This document shows, piece after piece, positions 14,371 through 23,463 of a stretch of 54,146 bases of DNA (its first letter is position 1; each line of letters starts with the position of its first letter). Made by a program: the position numbers and the translations under genes. The stretch lies in the NCBI RefSeq assembly GCF_003426775.1, contig NZ_QJUG01000023.1, positions 1 through 54,146 on the forward strand, given 5' to 3'. The DNA is from Allorhizocola rhizosphaerae. Its GTDB lineage: Bacteria; Actinomycetota; Actinomycetes; Mycobacteriales; Micromonosporaceae. The notes beneath the pieces were generated by a model. That model was given only the letters and a program-made list of their open reading frames with translations, made no database searches and was not told the origin of the DNA.

Positions 14371-16261
14371 GGAACGCGTCGGTGATGGGAAGCGCGGTGT
14401 CCTTGGGGGAGCTGCCCTGCTCCACGAAGACCGCGAACGCCAGGTCTCCCGACCACCCGATGAACCACGCATGCGTCTTGGACGGGTCGCCGTCCACATA
14501 CTCGGCCGTTCCCGTCTTGCCGTGCAGTGCCGCGTGGTGCTTGAGCGAGTCGGCCGTGCCGCTCGTGACCACGAGCTTCATCATCTCGCGCAACGGGTCC
14601 ACTGTGGACGGCTTCAATGCGGGCCCGTCGGGCGCCGGCTTGCCCGGTGCCGGGTCGAGCACGAGCTGCGGCTGCTTCCACTGTCCGCGCGCGATGGCCG
14701 CCGCGACGCCCGCCATCGCGACCGGGCTGACCACCGTGGTCCCCTGCCCGAACGAGGCCGCGGCGAGCTCGGCCGGACTCCCGCCCTGCGACACCTTGCC
14801 CGAGGACACGTCGAGCCCGAGGTCCCACGGCTGTCCTAACCCGACAGTCGCGCCGGCCTTGGCCAGCCCGTCATCGCCGAGTTGTGGCCCGACCGTCGCG
14901 AAGGCCGTGTTGCACGAGCGGTAGAAGTCCTCGGTGAAGGTCGGGTTGGTGAGCGAGAACATGCCCGCGTTGTGTATGGGCGGGCGTCCCGGCACGGTCA
15001 GCTCGCGCGGGCACGGCACGACCTGTGTGGGCGTGACCTTGCCGCTGTCGAGCAGCCCGATGGCCGTGACCGCCTTGAACGTCGAGCCGGGCGGCACCTG
15101 CGCCGTGAACGCCATGTTGTAGGTGGCCTTGTTGGCCGCGGCCACGATCGCGCCGTCCGAAACCCGTATCGCGACCAGCGCGCTGTTTTGCCCGAACCGC
15201 GCGAGCGCCGCCTCAGCCGCCCGCTGCGTCTTGCTGTCCAGTGTGGTCTTGATGGGCTGGCCCGCCTGGGGCTCGATGGTGTGCAGCACCGCGGCCTCCT
15301 GCGTCGTGCCGTCGGGTGCCTTGCGCGTGCTCACCACCTTGAACCCGGCCGTGCCGCGCAGCCGCTGGTCATGCTTCTGTTGCAGGCCGCCCTGGCCCAC
15401 CATGTCGTTGGCCGAGTACACGCCGGGGTTGGCGTCCATGATCTCCTTGGTCACCGGGCCGACCGCGCCGAGCACGGGCCGGGCGAAGCTCGCGCTCTCG
15501 GCCAGCATCCGCTGCTCTTCCCGGAACTGCGTGCCGACCATCGGCTGGATCACCGAGCGGACTTGGTCGTATGCCTCACGGCGCAGTACCACGACCTCAA
15601 TGAATTTGTCTGCATTCGCGGGATCGCTGATTTGCGCGGTCAGCGGGGCGGTGTCGCCGAGGTTGAAGACCGGGGCGAGCCCGTCCTTGAGCTGGCTGAC
15701 GAACTGGTCTTTGGGGCCGGCGACGCGCTGCGGGTGGATGCCGACGATGACCACCGGGCGCGACTTGACCAGCTCCTCGGCGCCCGCGCCGAGGACACCG
15801 CCGCGGGTCTGGGCGAGCCTGCGCGTCTCGATCCGCTCGCCGCGCTTGAGTGAAGGGTGGATCACGGTGGGCTCCCAGATCACCTCCCAGCCGTCCTTGG
15901 CCTTGCTCAGCTTGACCGTGGTCGGATATTCCCACTTGAGCCCGCCCGGCAGCGGCTGAGCGACGCGGACCTCGCCTGTCGCCAATCCGTCCTTCTCGTC
16001 GATCTTGCTCACGCTCAGTTGCGGCTTGGTCTCGTAGAGCGTGCCGGACAGCGACTTGATCTCCTCGTTGATCGCGGCTGCCTGGACCTTCTCGCCGTTG
16101 GGCAGGATCACCGGCACGTCGCCGACGTTGCCGCTCGACCAGCCCTCCAGGAATTTCTTGAGCGCGGGCTCGGGCCCGTCGTCCTTGGAACACGCGGCCA
16201 GCCCGCCGGTGACCAATACGGCGGAAAGTACAGAAACCAGTAATCCCCGATTCAGAAGCAC
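14357..16261 (-). CDS. Penicillin-binding protein (class B transpeptidase) lipoprotein with MecA N-terminal-like domain
   Basis: 634 residues from a GTG start. The signal peptide ends in a lipobox, TGGLAAC, with the cysteine at about residue 24, so it should be a membrane-anchored lipoprotein. A MecA_N/NTF2-like domain follows (about 30-145: ALKKFLEGWSSGNVGDVP), then the PBP dimerisation domain, then the transpeptidase. The active-site motifs are SxxK in PPGSTFKAV (about residue 390), SxN in YRSCNTAF (about 448) and KTG in HGKTGTAEY (about 581). It cross-links peptidoglycan on the outer face of the membrane. The arrangement resembles PBP2a and actinobacterial PbpA-like proteins; low beta-lactam affinity is possible but cannot be read from sequence. 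Confidence 0.92.
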   Translation of the reverse strand: MLLNRGLLVSVLSAVLVTGGLAACSKDDGPEPALKKFLEGWSSGNVGDVPVILPNGEKVQAAAINEEIKSLSGTLYETKPQLSVSKIDEKDGLATGEVRVAQPLPGGLKWEYPTTVKLSKAKDGWEVIWEPTVIHPSLKRGERIETRRLAQTRGGVLGAGAEELVKSRPVVIVGIHPQRVAGPKDQFVSQLKDGLAPVFNLGDTAPLTAQISDPANADKFIEVVVLRREAYDQVRSVIQPMVGTQFREEQRMLAESASFARPVLGAVGPVTKEIMDANPGVYSANDMVGQGGLQQKHDQRLRGTAGFKVVSTRKAPDGTTQEAAVLHTIEPQAGQPIKTTLDSKTQRAAEAALARFGQNSALVAIRVSDGAIVAAANKATYNMAFTAQVPPGSTFKAVTAIGLLDSGKVTPTQVVPCPRELTVPGRPPIHNAGMFSLTNPTFTEDFYRSCNTAFATVGPQLGDDGLAKAGATVGLGQPWDLGLDVSSGKVSQGGSPAELAAASFGQGTTVVSPVAMAGVAAAIARGQWKQPQLVLDPAPGKPAPDGPALKPSTVDPLREMMKLVVTSGTADSLKHHAALHGKTGTAEYVDGDPSKTHAWFIGWSGDLAFAVFVEQGSSPKDTALPITDAFLKAL

Positions 16262-16311
16262 CCGCCATTGTTATCCAGAAGGGCGAGTCCCAGGCAAGCC
16301 CGTGGCTTGAT

Positions 16312-16317
16312 TAGGCT
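16312..16317 (+). promoter_or_regulatory. Candidate -10 box upstream of NAD-GDH
   Basis: TAGGCT lies 46 bases ahead of the chosen ATG (16364). The leader contains GAGGGGAGTGG as ribosome binding site, so this gene has a normal leader. A -35 is not obvious. Confidence 0.35.
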
Positions 16318-16363
16318 GAGGGGAGATGTCCCACAGCGTGGTGGGCGAGGGGAGTGGGCAAGC

Positions 16364-19300
16364 ATGTCCGATCGCGAAGCGGACTTTGGCGCAGGCGCCG
16401 ACACGGTCTACGAGGGAGCGAGCGTCGATACCGTCTACGAGCAGGGCCGTCCGGCGTCCGACGACATTGAGGAGTCGGACTTCGACGAGGCGCTTCCCAA
16501 CGGGGAAAACCTGATCGCCGCCGCGGTGGCGCTGGCGGTCACCGACCACGAGAGCCCCGCTGGGGAGAGCGGTCTGGCCGATGCCCAGCTGGTGCAGCGC
16601 TATTGGCGATTCGCGCCCGACGAGGAGCTGGTCGATCTCACCCCGGCACACATCCTTCACGCCGCCCGGGGACACCGCGATCTGGCCCAGCAGCGCCAGC
16701 CGGGTGAGCTCAAGCTGCGCCTGTCGCTGTCGCCCGACTCCCACCGCACCGTGATCGAGATGGTCACCGACGACATGCCGTTCCTGGTCGACTCGGTGAC
16801 CGGCGCGCTGACCGCCCGCAACCTCGACGTGCAGCTGCTGGTGCACCCGGTCATGGTGGTGCGCCGCAGCGAGGACGGCACGCTCACCGAGGTCTGCGCC
16901 GATGTCGAGCCCGACGACGCGATCGCCGGCGACATCGTCGAGAGCTGGATGCTCGTCGAGACCGATCCGGTGCGCGATTTGGGCGACCAGGACGCCCTGA
17001 AGGACGATTTGCAGCGGGTACTGGTCGATGTGCGCAATGCCGTGCAGGACTGGCCGAAGATGCGGGCCCGGGCGCTGTCGCTCGCCGACGAGATCGCCAC
17101 CGCGGAGCTTCCGGTCCCGGACCGGGACATCACCGACTCGGTCGAGCTGCTGCGCTGGCTGGCCGATGATCATTTTACCTTTCTGGGGTACCGGGAATAT
17201 GAGCTCGTCGATCGCGACGGCGAGGCGCTGATCCGGGCCATCCCGGGCAGCGGCCTTGGCATCATGCGCGGCGGGCAGGACGAGCCGCGCGTGCTGTCCA
17301 CGATGACCCCCGAGGCGCACCGCAAGGCCCTCGAAAAGCGCCTGCTCATCATCACTAAAGCCAACTCGCGGGCGACCGTGCACCGCAACGCGTACCTCGA
17401 CTACATCGGCTTCAAGACCTTTGACGCCAACGGTTTTGTGGTTGGTGAGAAGCGCTTCCTGGGGCTGTTCTCGTCGTCCGCCTATCGCACGAGCGTGCGC
17501 GATCTGCCGGTGGTCAGGCGCAAGGTGGCCAGTGTGCTGGAGCGGTCGGGCCTGTCGCCGCGCAGCCACTCGGGCAAGGATCTGCTCGAAATCCTGGAGA
17601 CCTACCCGCGCGACGAGCTGTTCCAGATCACCACCGACGACCTGTACCAGGCGGCAACGGGCGTGCTGCGCATGGCGGGCCGGCGTCAGCTGCGGCTGTT
17701 CCTGCGGCGCGACGCCTACGGGCGGTTCATCTCCGCGCTGGTGTATCTGCCGCGCGACCGGTTCACCACCGCGCATCGCCTTGCCATGCAAGAGATCCTG
17801 CTGCGTGAGCTCAACGGGATCGGCGTGGACTACACGACCCGGGTCAGCGAGTCCAACCTGGCCCGCGTGCACTTCATCGTGCGCACCGACCCGCACAACC
17901 CGCCCGGCCGCATCGATGTGGACGTGCTCGCCGAGCAGCTGGGCGACGCGACGCGCAACTGGGACGACGACTTCCGGCTCGTGCTGGAACGCAAGCTCGG
18001 CGACGAGCAGGCCAAGAAGCTCGCGTCGCGATACATCGACGCGCTGCCCGAGACCTACAAGGACGGGCACCTGCCGTACGAGGCCGTGCAGGACCTGGCA
18101 AAGCTGGAGCTGCTGGAGGAGCCCGGCCAGCTGGAGATGCACCTGTTCCGCAGGAAGAATGACGGGGATCAGGTGCGGTTCAAGGTGTTCCGTTACGGCG
18201 AGCCGATGGTGCTTTCCGCGGTGTTGCCGGTGCTGCACTCGTTGGGCGTCCGGGTAACGGATGAGCGACCATACTCGGTCGACAGACGCGACGGCACGAT
18301 CTACCTGTACGACTTCGGGCTGCAACTGCCCGAAGGGGCGCGCGAGCTCGCGGAGGTGCGGGCACACGTCGAAAACGCGTTCGCGGCGGCGTGGCGGGGC
18401 GAGGTGGAGGTCGACGGGTTCAACGAACTGGTCGTGCGCGCGGGGCTGACCTGGCGCCAGGCCGTCGTCTTGCGGGCCTATGCCAAATACCTGCGCCAGG
18501 CCGGCACCGTGTTTTCGCAGGAATCGATGGAGTCGACTTTCTCCCGGTACCCTCAAATAGCGGCTCTTTTGGTTGCCCTCTTCGAAACCCGGTTCGATCC
18601 GCGCCTGGTGCTGGCCGACGGGGAGCGGGCCGTGCAGGCCAAGGAGCTGGTTTCGGCGATCGCACGGCAGCTCGACGCGGTGGAAAGCCTTGACCAGGAC
18701 CGGATTCTGCGCAACTACCTGACGCTGATGCAGGCGACGCTGCGCACCTCGTTCTTCCAGCGGTCGGCCGACGGGCGGCCCAAGTCGTATGTGGCGTTCA
18801 AGCTCGACCCGACCGCGATTCCGGAGCTGCCCGCGCCCCGGCCCAAGTTCGAGATTTTCGTTTACTCGCCCCGGTTCGAGGGTGTGCATCTGCGGTTCGG
18901 TGCGGTGGCGCGCGGTGGCCTGCGCTGGTCGGACCGGCGCGACGACTTCCGAACCGAGATTCTGGGTCTGGTCAAGGCGCAGATGGTGAAGAACGCCGTG
19001 ATCGTGCCGGTCGGGGCCAAGGGCGGGTTCGTGCTGAAGCAGGCGCCTTCGGTGTCGGATCGCGACGCGTACCAGAAAGAAGGCGTCACCTGCTATCGCA
19101 TGTTCATTTCCGCGCTGCTTGACGTGACCGACAACCTCGATGCGGGCAAGATAGTGCCGCCGCGAGATGTGGTCAGGCACGACGGCGACGACCCCTATCT
19201 GGTGGTCGCGGCCGACAAGGGCACGGCGACGTTCTCCGATACCGCCAATGAGATTTCCAAGTCGTACGGCTTCTGGCTCGGTGACGCGTTCGCGTCGGGT

Positions 19301-21295
19301 GGGTCGGCCGGATACGACCACAAGGCGATGGGCATCACCGCGCGCGGCGCGTGGGAGTCGGTGAAGCGCCATTTCCGTGACGTCGGCATCAACATCCAGG
19401 AGCAGGACTTCACGGTGGCCGGCATCGGCGACATGTCGGGCGATGTTTTCGGCAACGGGATGCTGCTGTCGCCGCACATCCGGCTGGTGGCGGCGTTCGA
19501 CCACCGGCACATCTTCCTCGACCCGCAACCGGATGCGGCACGGTCCTATATGGAGCGTGAGCGGTTGTTCGGCCTGCCGCGCAGTTCATGGGACGATTAC
19601 GACCGTTCGCTGATCTCCGAGGGTGGCGGGGTCTATCCGCGCTCGGCCAAGTCGATCCCGCTCACGCCGGAAGTCAGGGCGGCGCTGGGCATCACGTCGA
19701 GCGCGACCGCGATGAGCCCCGCTGAGCTGATGAAGGCCATCCTGCTCGCACCCGTTGACCTGCTATGGAACGGGGGCATCGGGACGTATGTGAAGGCCCG
19801 CGGGCAGAGCCACGTCGACGTTGGCGACAAGGCCAACGACGCGATCCGGGTCAACGGGGCGCACCTGCGGTGCAAAGTGGTCGGTGAGGGCGGCAATCTC
19901 GGGTTCACTCAGGCGGGACGGGTGGAGTACGCGCGGGCCGGCGGGCGCATCTACACCGATTTCATCGACAACTCGGCGGGCGTCGACTGCTCCGACCACG
20001 AGGTCAACATCAAGATCCTACTCGGGAACTCGGTGGAGGACCGCGACGCGCTGCTGGCCAGGATGACCGACGAGGTCGCCGAGCTCGTGCTCAACGACAA
20101 CTATCAGCAGGCGACAGCGCTGAAATCGTCTGCGGCGCAAGCGCTTTCGCTGCTGCCCGTGCACCGGCGGCTGCTCACCGAGCTGGAAAAGGCCGGCCGG
20201 CTCGACCGCGCGCTGGAGGCCATGCCCAGCGACGAGGAGCTGGCCGTGCGGGGCGAGGCCGGGCAAGGCCTGTGCGCGCCCGAGTTCGCCGTGCTGCTGG
20301 CGTACGTGAAGATCACGCTGGAGGAGGAGATCGTCGCGTCGGACCTGCCGGATGAGGCGTGGACGATGCAGACGCTCATCGATTACTTCCCGACGCCGTT
20401 GCGCGACATGACCCAGCTCATGGCCGCGCACCCGCTGCGGCGCGAGATCGTGACCACGGTGCTGGTGAACGAGATCGTCAACCGGGGCGGGATCACGTTC
20501 GTGCACCGGGCGGTCGAGGAGACCGGAGCCACGGCAGCCGATGTGTTGCGGGCGTATGTGGTGGTGCGCGACGTTTTCGACCTGCCCGCGCTGTGGGCGG
20601 CGATCGAGGCCACCGACAACATGGTGTCGACGGATGCGCAGACGGCCATCTACCTCAAGGCGCGCCGGCTGCTCGACCGCGCCGTCCGCTGGCTCATCCA
20701 GAGCCGCCGGGCGCCCATGGACGTCGCCGCCGAGATCGGGCGCCTGCGGCCCGGAGTCACCGCTCTCCTGCCCAACCTGGAAAACCTGTTTCTTGGGTCC
20801 GAGCGGGAAGCCGTCGAAGCCGACACCGCAGGCCTTTTGGCCCTTGGCGTGCCGCCCGAGCTGGCCGGGCACGGCACGCGGACGCTGTACAGCTTCGGGC
20901 TGCTCGACGTCGTCGAGGTCGCGCTCAACACGGGCCGGGACATGCACGAGGTGGCGGGAGTCTACTTTGTCCTGTCGGAGCGGCTGCGCATCGACGACCT
21001 GCTGACCCGCATCTCGCGGCTGCCACGCGACGACAGGTGGCAAACCCTGGCGCGGATGGCCCTGCGTTACGACCTTTACGCGGCGCTCGCCGCGCTCACC
21101 GGCGAGGTGCTCGCGGCCACGCCGGCCCAGGCACCCGCGCTGGAGCGGGTCGAGCTGTGGGAGCAGCGCAACGCGGTCGCGATCGGGCAGGCGACGAAGG
21201 CCATCGGTGAGGTCGACGCGTCCCGGGCCGACCTGGCCGCGCTGTCGGTCCTCTTGCGACAGATCCGCACGTTGGTCCGGACCGCGGCAGCATGA
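16364..21295 (+). CDS. gdh: NAD-specific glutamate dehydrogenase, large (180-kDa) class
   Basis: 1643 residues, the expected size of the actinobacterial/proteobacterial L-180 class. The N-terminal ~700 residues carry ACT-like regulatory modules (VTDDMPFLVDSVTGAL near 140). The catalytic part shows RGGLRWSDRRDDFRTE (about 845), QMVKNAVIVPVGAKGGF (about 870) and GDDPYLVVAADKGTATFSD. The NAD-binding Rossmann motif is GIGDMSGDVFGNGML (about 1022). The enzyme deaminates glutamate to 2-oxoglutarate and ammonium, mostly catabolically, and is often allosterically controlled by amino acids. The ATG at 16364 follows a GGGGAGTGG ribosome binding site. The next gene starts inside its stop (ATGA), so the two are coupled. 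Confidence 0.96.
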   Translation: MSDREADFGAGADTVYEGASVDTVYEQGRPASDDIEESDFDEALPNGENLIAAAVALAVTDHESPAGESGLADAQLVQRYWRFAPDEELVDLTPAHILHAARGHRDLAQQRQPGELKLRLSLSPDSHRTVIEMVTDDMPFLVDSVTGALTARNLDVQLLVHPVMVVRRSEDGTLTEVCADVEPDDAIAGDIVESWMLVETDPVRDLGDQDALKDDLQRVLVDVRNAVQDWPKMRARALSLADEIATAELPVPDRDITDSVELLRWLADDHFTFLGYREYELVDRDGEALIRAIPGSGLGIMRGGQDEPRVLSTMTPEAHRKALEKRLLIITKANSRATVHRNAYLDYIGFKTFDANGFVVGEKRFLGLFSSSAYRTSVRDLPVVRRKVASVLERSGLSPRSHSGKDLLEILETYPRDELFQITTDDLYQAATGVLRMAGRRQLRLFLRRDAYGRFISALVYLPRDRFTTAHRLAMQEILLRELNGIGVDYTTRVSESNLARVHFIVRTDPHNPPGRIDVDVLAEQLGDATRNWDDDFRLVLERKLGDEQAKKLASRYIDALPETYKDGHLPYEAVQDLAKLELLEEPGQLEMHLFRRKNDGDQVRFKVFRYGEPMVLSAVLPVLHSLGVRVTDERPYSVDRRDGTIYLYDFGLQLPEGARELAEVRAHVENAFAAAWRGEVEVDGFNELVVRAGLTWRQAVVLRAYAKYLRQAGTVFSQESMESTFSRYPQIAALLVALFETRFDPRLVLADGERAVQAKELVSAIARQLDAVESLDQDRILRNYLTLMQATLRTSFFQRSADGRPKSYVAFKLDPTAIPELPAPRPKFEIFVYSPRFEGVHLRFGAVARGGLRWSDRRDDFRTEILGLVKAQMVKNAVIVPVGAKGGFVLKQAPSVSDRDAYQKEGVTCYRMFISALLDVTDNLDAGKIVPPRDVVRHDGDDPYLVVAADKGTATFSDTANEISKSYGFWLGDAFASGGSAGYDHKAMGITARGAWESVKRHFRDVGINIQEQDFTVAGIGDMSGDVFGNGMLLSPHIRLVAAFDHRHIFLDPQPDAARSYMERERLFGLPRSSWDDYDRSLISEGGGVYPRSAKSIPLTPEVRAALGITSSATAMSPAELMKAILLAPVDLLWNGGIGTYVKARGQSHVDVGDKANDAIRVNGAHLRCKVVGEGGNLGFTQAGRVEYARAGGRIYTDFIDNSAGVDCSDHEVNIKILLGNSVEDRDALLARMTDEVAELVLNDNYQQATALKSSAAQALSLLPVHRRLLTELEKAGRLDRALEAMPSDEELAVRGEAGQGLCAPEFAVLLAYVKITLEEEIVASDLPDEAWTMQTLIDYFPTPLRDMTQLMAAHPLRREIVTTVLVNEIVNRGGITFVHRAVEETGATAADVLRAYVVVRDVFDLPALWAAIEATDNMVSTDAQTAIYLKARRLLDRAVRWLIQSRRAPMDVAAEIGRLRPGVTALLPNLENLFLGSEREAVEADTAGLLALGVPPELAGHGTRTLYSFGLLDVVEVALNTGRDMHEVAGVYFVLSERLRIDDLLTRISRLPRDDRWQTLARMALRYDLYAALAALTGEVLAATPAQAPALERVELWEQRNAVAIGQATKAIGEVDASRADLAALSVLLRQIRTLVRTAAA

Positions 21296-21696
21296 GGCTG
21301 TTGCTGGTCCACGCGGCTGACCTGCCGCAGCTCAAGCCGTATGAGGAGCTGGAGGACGAGTACTTCTGGGCCGGGGAGAACCTGCTGTTTGTCATCGACT
21401 ACCTTTGGCGCGAGAAGGGCATCTCGCTGTTCTCGATCGCCCATCACGACCTGGAGCGGCGCCTGAACGATGCGAACCCGTCGAGCGCGACCATCATCGT
21501 CGGCCCGGAGCACAAGCCCCTGCTGGACAAGCTCCATCCGTCCAATCACGACCCAGCCGACCTGCGCCGCGCCCTCATCTACCGCGGCGTCTCACCGCGC
21601 GAAGCCGGCCCGGCCGCGGTTGACGGGCTCAAGCTGCTCTACGATCAACTCCTCGCCCTGCCCGACGACAGCGTGTTCGTCATCCACGTGGGCTAG
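21292..21696 (+). CDS. Hypothetical protein translationally coupled to NAD-GDH
   Basis: 134 residues starting MRLLLVHAADLPQLKPYEEL, with an ATGA overlap with the GDH stop. It looks soluble with alternating strands and helices: LFVIDYLWREKGISLFSIAHH, then SATIIVGPEHKPLLDKL, then SVFVIHVG at the end. I do not recognise the family. The tight coupling suggests a partner or regulator of the dehydrogenase, but nothing in the sequence proves this. Confidence 0.65.
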   Translation: MRLLLVHAADLPQLKPYEELEDEYFWAGENLLFVIDYLWREKGISLFSIAHHDLERRLNDANPSSATIIVGPEHKPLLDKLHPSNHDPADLRRALIYRGVSPREAGPAAVDGLKLLYDQLLALPDDSVFVIHVG

Positions 21697-21701
21697 CCGG
21701 T

Positions 21702-21851
21702 TCAGCTCGTCAGGCGCCGCACCTCGTCGGCGAAGGCGCCCGCGCCTGCCCTGTTGAGCGCGGACAGCAAGCCGTACAGCGTGGTGGGCTTGCGCTGGTG
21801 ACGACTGGCCTGAGTGCTGAGTGTCCGGATCACCCCATGAAGGTGCGGCAT
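21702..21851 (-). CDS. Small ORF or gene remnant between GDH operon and hexosaminidase
   Basis: 49 residues, MPHLHGVIRTLSTQASRHQ onward, ending LNRAGAGAFADEVRRLTS, which looks like the amphipathic end of a larger protein. A second minus-strand frame just upstream (about 21850-21925) reads FRSEPYGVELLAADELLLDAA, also coding-like, so this may be a frameshifted remnant of one gene. No family recognised. Confidence 0.3.
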   Translation of the reverse strand: MPHLHGVIRTLSTQASRHQRKPTTLYGLLSALNRAGAGAFADEVRRLTS

Positions 21852-21919
21852 CGAGCAGGAGCTCATCGGCCGCCAGCAGTTCCACACCATAGGGCTCCGA
21901 TCGGAATTTGTAGGCCAGG

Positions 21920-23368
21920 CTAGTGCGCGAGGCCCAGGAGTTCGGCGGCGGCGCGGCCGTTGGCGTGGGAGGCTCCGTATGTCGTGATGAACGCTCTGAC
22001 GCCCGCCGGACGCCAGCCGGAGGGCCAGCCCATCTCGACGACCGCGACCGGGTGGACCGCCGCGAGCCGCTCGGTGAGCGTGCGGGTGGCGGGGTTGCGG
22101 TGCACGTGCCGTCCAACCAGGACGATCGGGCGTCCCTGCGCGGCCTCGATGAGCGCCTCGGCGGACGTTTCGCTTGCCACGACGGCCATCTGCGGTGTGC
22201 CGTTCATGTGGGGCGCGAGGCCCCACGGCACGCGCCCCTCCGCGATGGTGTGCGAAGCGTACAGCTGCACGACCATCGGCGACTCGAACCCGGCGAGGCT
22301 GCCCTCCATCGCGACGGCACGCTTGGCCGCCTCGTATCCGAGCCGCGGCGCGGGTGCCACCGACGCCGCACCCATGCTCCACGCGGCCAACGCGTCGCAC
22401 CGGTCGGCCGCCTCCTCGACCCGCTCCTGCTTGAGCTCACCGGACACCATGGCGTCCACAATGGACGCCGCGATCCGCTCGATCAGCGCGAGGTCCACCT
22501 CGGCGCCGATGCACAGCAGGTCTGCGCCCGCCTGCAGGGCCCGGATCGCCGCCCGCTCAATGGAGCCCGCGATGAGCGAGGCCCCCTTCATCTCCAGCGC
22601 ATCGGTCACGACCGCGCCCGCGAACCCGAACTCGCCCCGCAACAGGTCCACGAGCAGCCCCGAATTGAAGGTGGCCGGGTCATCTCCGGTCAGCGACGGC
22701 ACGCGGATGTGCGCGGTCATGATGGCCTTCGCGTCCGCCGCCACGACGGCCGCGAACGGCGGGAGTTCCCGTTGGCGCAGCACGGCCGGCGACACATCGA
22801 CGGTCGGCAGCTCCAGATGCGAGTCGGTGGTGGTCGCGCCGTGGCCCGGGAAGTGCTTGGCGCACGCGGCGACACCCGCCTGCTGCAGGCCCACAACGGC
22901 CGCGGCCGCGTGGCCTGCGACCTTGACCGGGTCGTCGCCGAACGAACGGGTTCCGATGATGGGATTGTCGGTTGCGGTGTTGACGTCGACGGTGGGCGCC
23001 AGGTTGAGGTTCAGCCCGACCTCGGCCAGCTCGGTGCCGATGGCCTGGTACACCCGCCGGGTCAGGTCGAGATCGCCGATCGCGCCGAGTGCCGCGTTGC
23101 CGGGATAGGGGCTGCCCGTGCGGTGGGCCAGCCGCGTGACATCGCCGCCCTCCTCGTCGATCGCGAGCAGGACGTTGGGCCGGGCCGCGCGCAGCTGACC
23201 GCTCAGCTTCGCGACCTGATTATGATCAATGATGTTGTACCCGAAGAGCGTGTAGCCGGCCAGGCCCTGTTCCAGGAGGTCGGTTGCCCAAGCGGGGGCG
23301 CTGTGGCCGGGAAAGGCCGCAAGAAGCGTCCGCATGGCCAATCGGCGCAGATCCGGATCGATGGTCAC
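21920..23368 (-). CDS. nagZ: Glycoside hydrolase family 3 beta-N-acetylhexosaminidase (NagZ-like)
   Basis: 482 residues from GTG. IDEEGGDVTRLAHRTGSPYP, then NLAPTVDVN, and KHFPGHGATTTDSHLELP (about residue 171, carrying the His-Asp dyad specific to NagZ-type enzymes) identify the family. The nucleophile Asp is in VVTDALEMKG (about residue 253). A C-terminal GH3 domain of ~130 residues follows, longer than in the short E. coli NagZ. No signal peptide is visible, so it probably acts in the cytoplasm on recycled GlcNAc-anhydroMurNAc peptides or on imported GlcNAc oligomers. It is divergent from a ROK regulator, which fits amino-sugar control. A minus-strand TAGCCT (23394-23389) is a candidate -10. 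Confidence 0.92.
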   Translation of the reverse strand: MTIDPDLRRLAMRTLLAAFPGHSAPAWATDLLEQGLAGYTLFGYNIIDHNQVAKLSGQLRAARPNVLLAIDEEGGDVTRLAHRTGSPYPGNAALGAIGDLDLTRRVYQAIGTELAEVGLNLNLAPTVDVNTATDNPIIGTRSFGDDPVKVAGHAAAAVVGLQQAGVAACAKHFPGHGATTTDSHLELPTVDVSPAVLRQRELPPFAAVVAADAKAIMTAHIRVPSLTGDDPATFNSGLLVDLLRGEFGFAGAVVTDALEMKGASLIAGSIERAAIRALQAGADLLCIGAEVDLALIERIAASIVDAMVSGELKQERVEEAADRCDALAAWSMGAASVAPAPRLGYEAAKRAVAMEGSLAGFESPMVVQLYASHTIAEGRVPWGLAPHMNGTPQMAVVASETSAEALIEAAQGRPIVLVGRHVHRNPATRTLTERLAAVHPVAVVEMGWPSGWRPAGVRAFITTYGASHANGRAAAELLGLAH

Positions 23369-23421
23369 GATGACTCCTTCAGACCTGTAGGCTACGGCGG
23401 GTACCGGTAAGGCAACCCAAT

Positions 23422-23444
23422 CTAATAAGAAACTTAACTAAAAG
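23422..23444. promoter_or_regulatory. AT-rich inverted repeat, candidate ROK operator
   Basis: In an otherwise GC-rich gap between nagZ and the ROK regulator, bases 23422-23444 read CTAATAAG, AAA, CTTAACTAA: two imperfect arms with a perfect TAAG/CTTA core. ROK repressors such as NagC and XylR bind AT-rich operators of this kind. Position covers the ROK promoter and lies about 55 bases from the nagZ start, so autoregulation plus control of nagZ is plausible. Confidence 0.55.
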
Positions 23445-23463
23445 CTAGAGCCAAGGATGAGCA

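Noticed and set aside
16271-19528. 1085-codon open frame antisense to NAD-GDH
   Set aside because: GC-rich third-position shadow of a well-supported gene; no domain or start signal.
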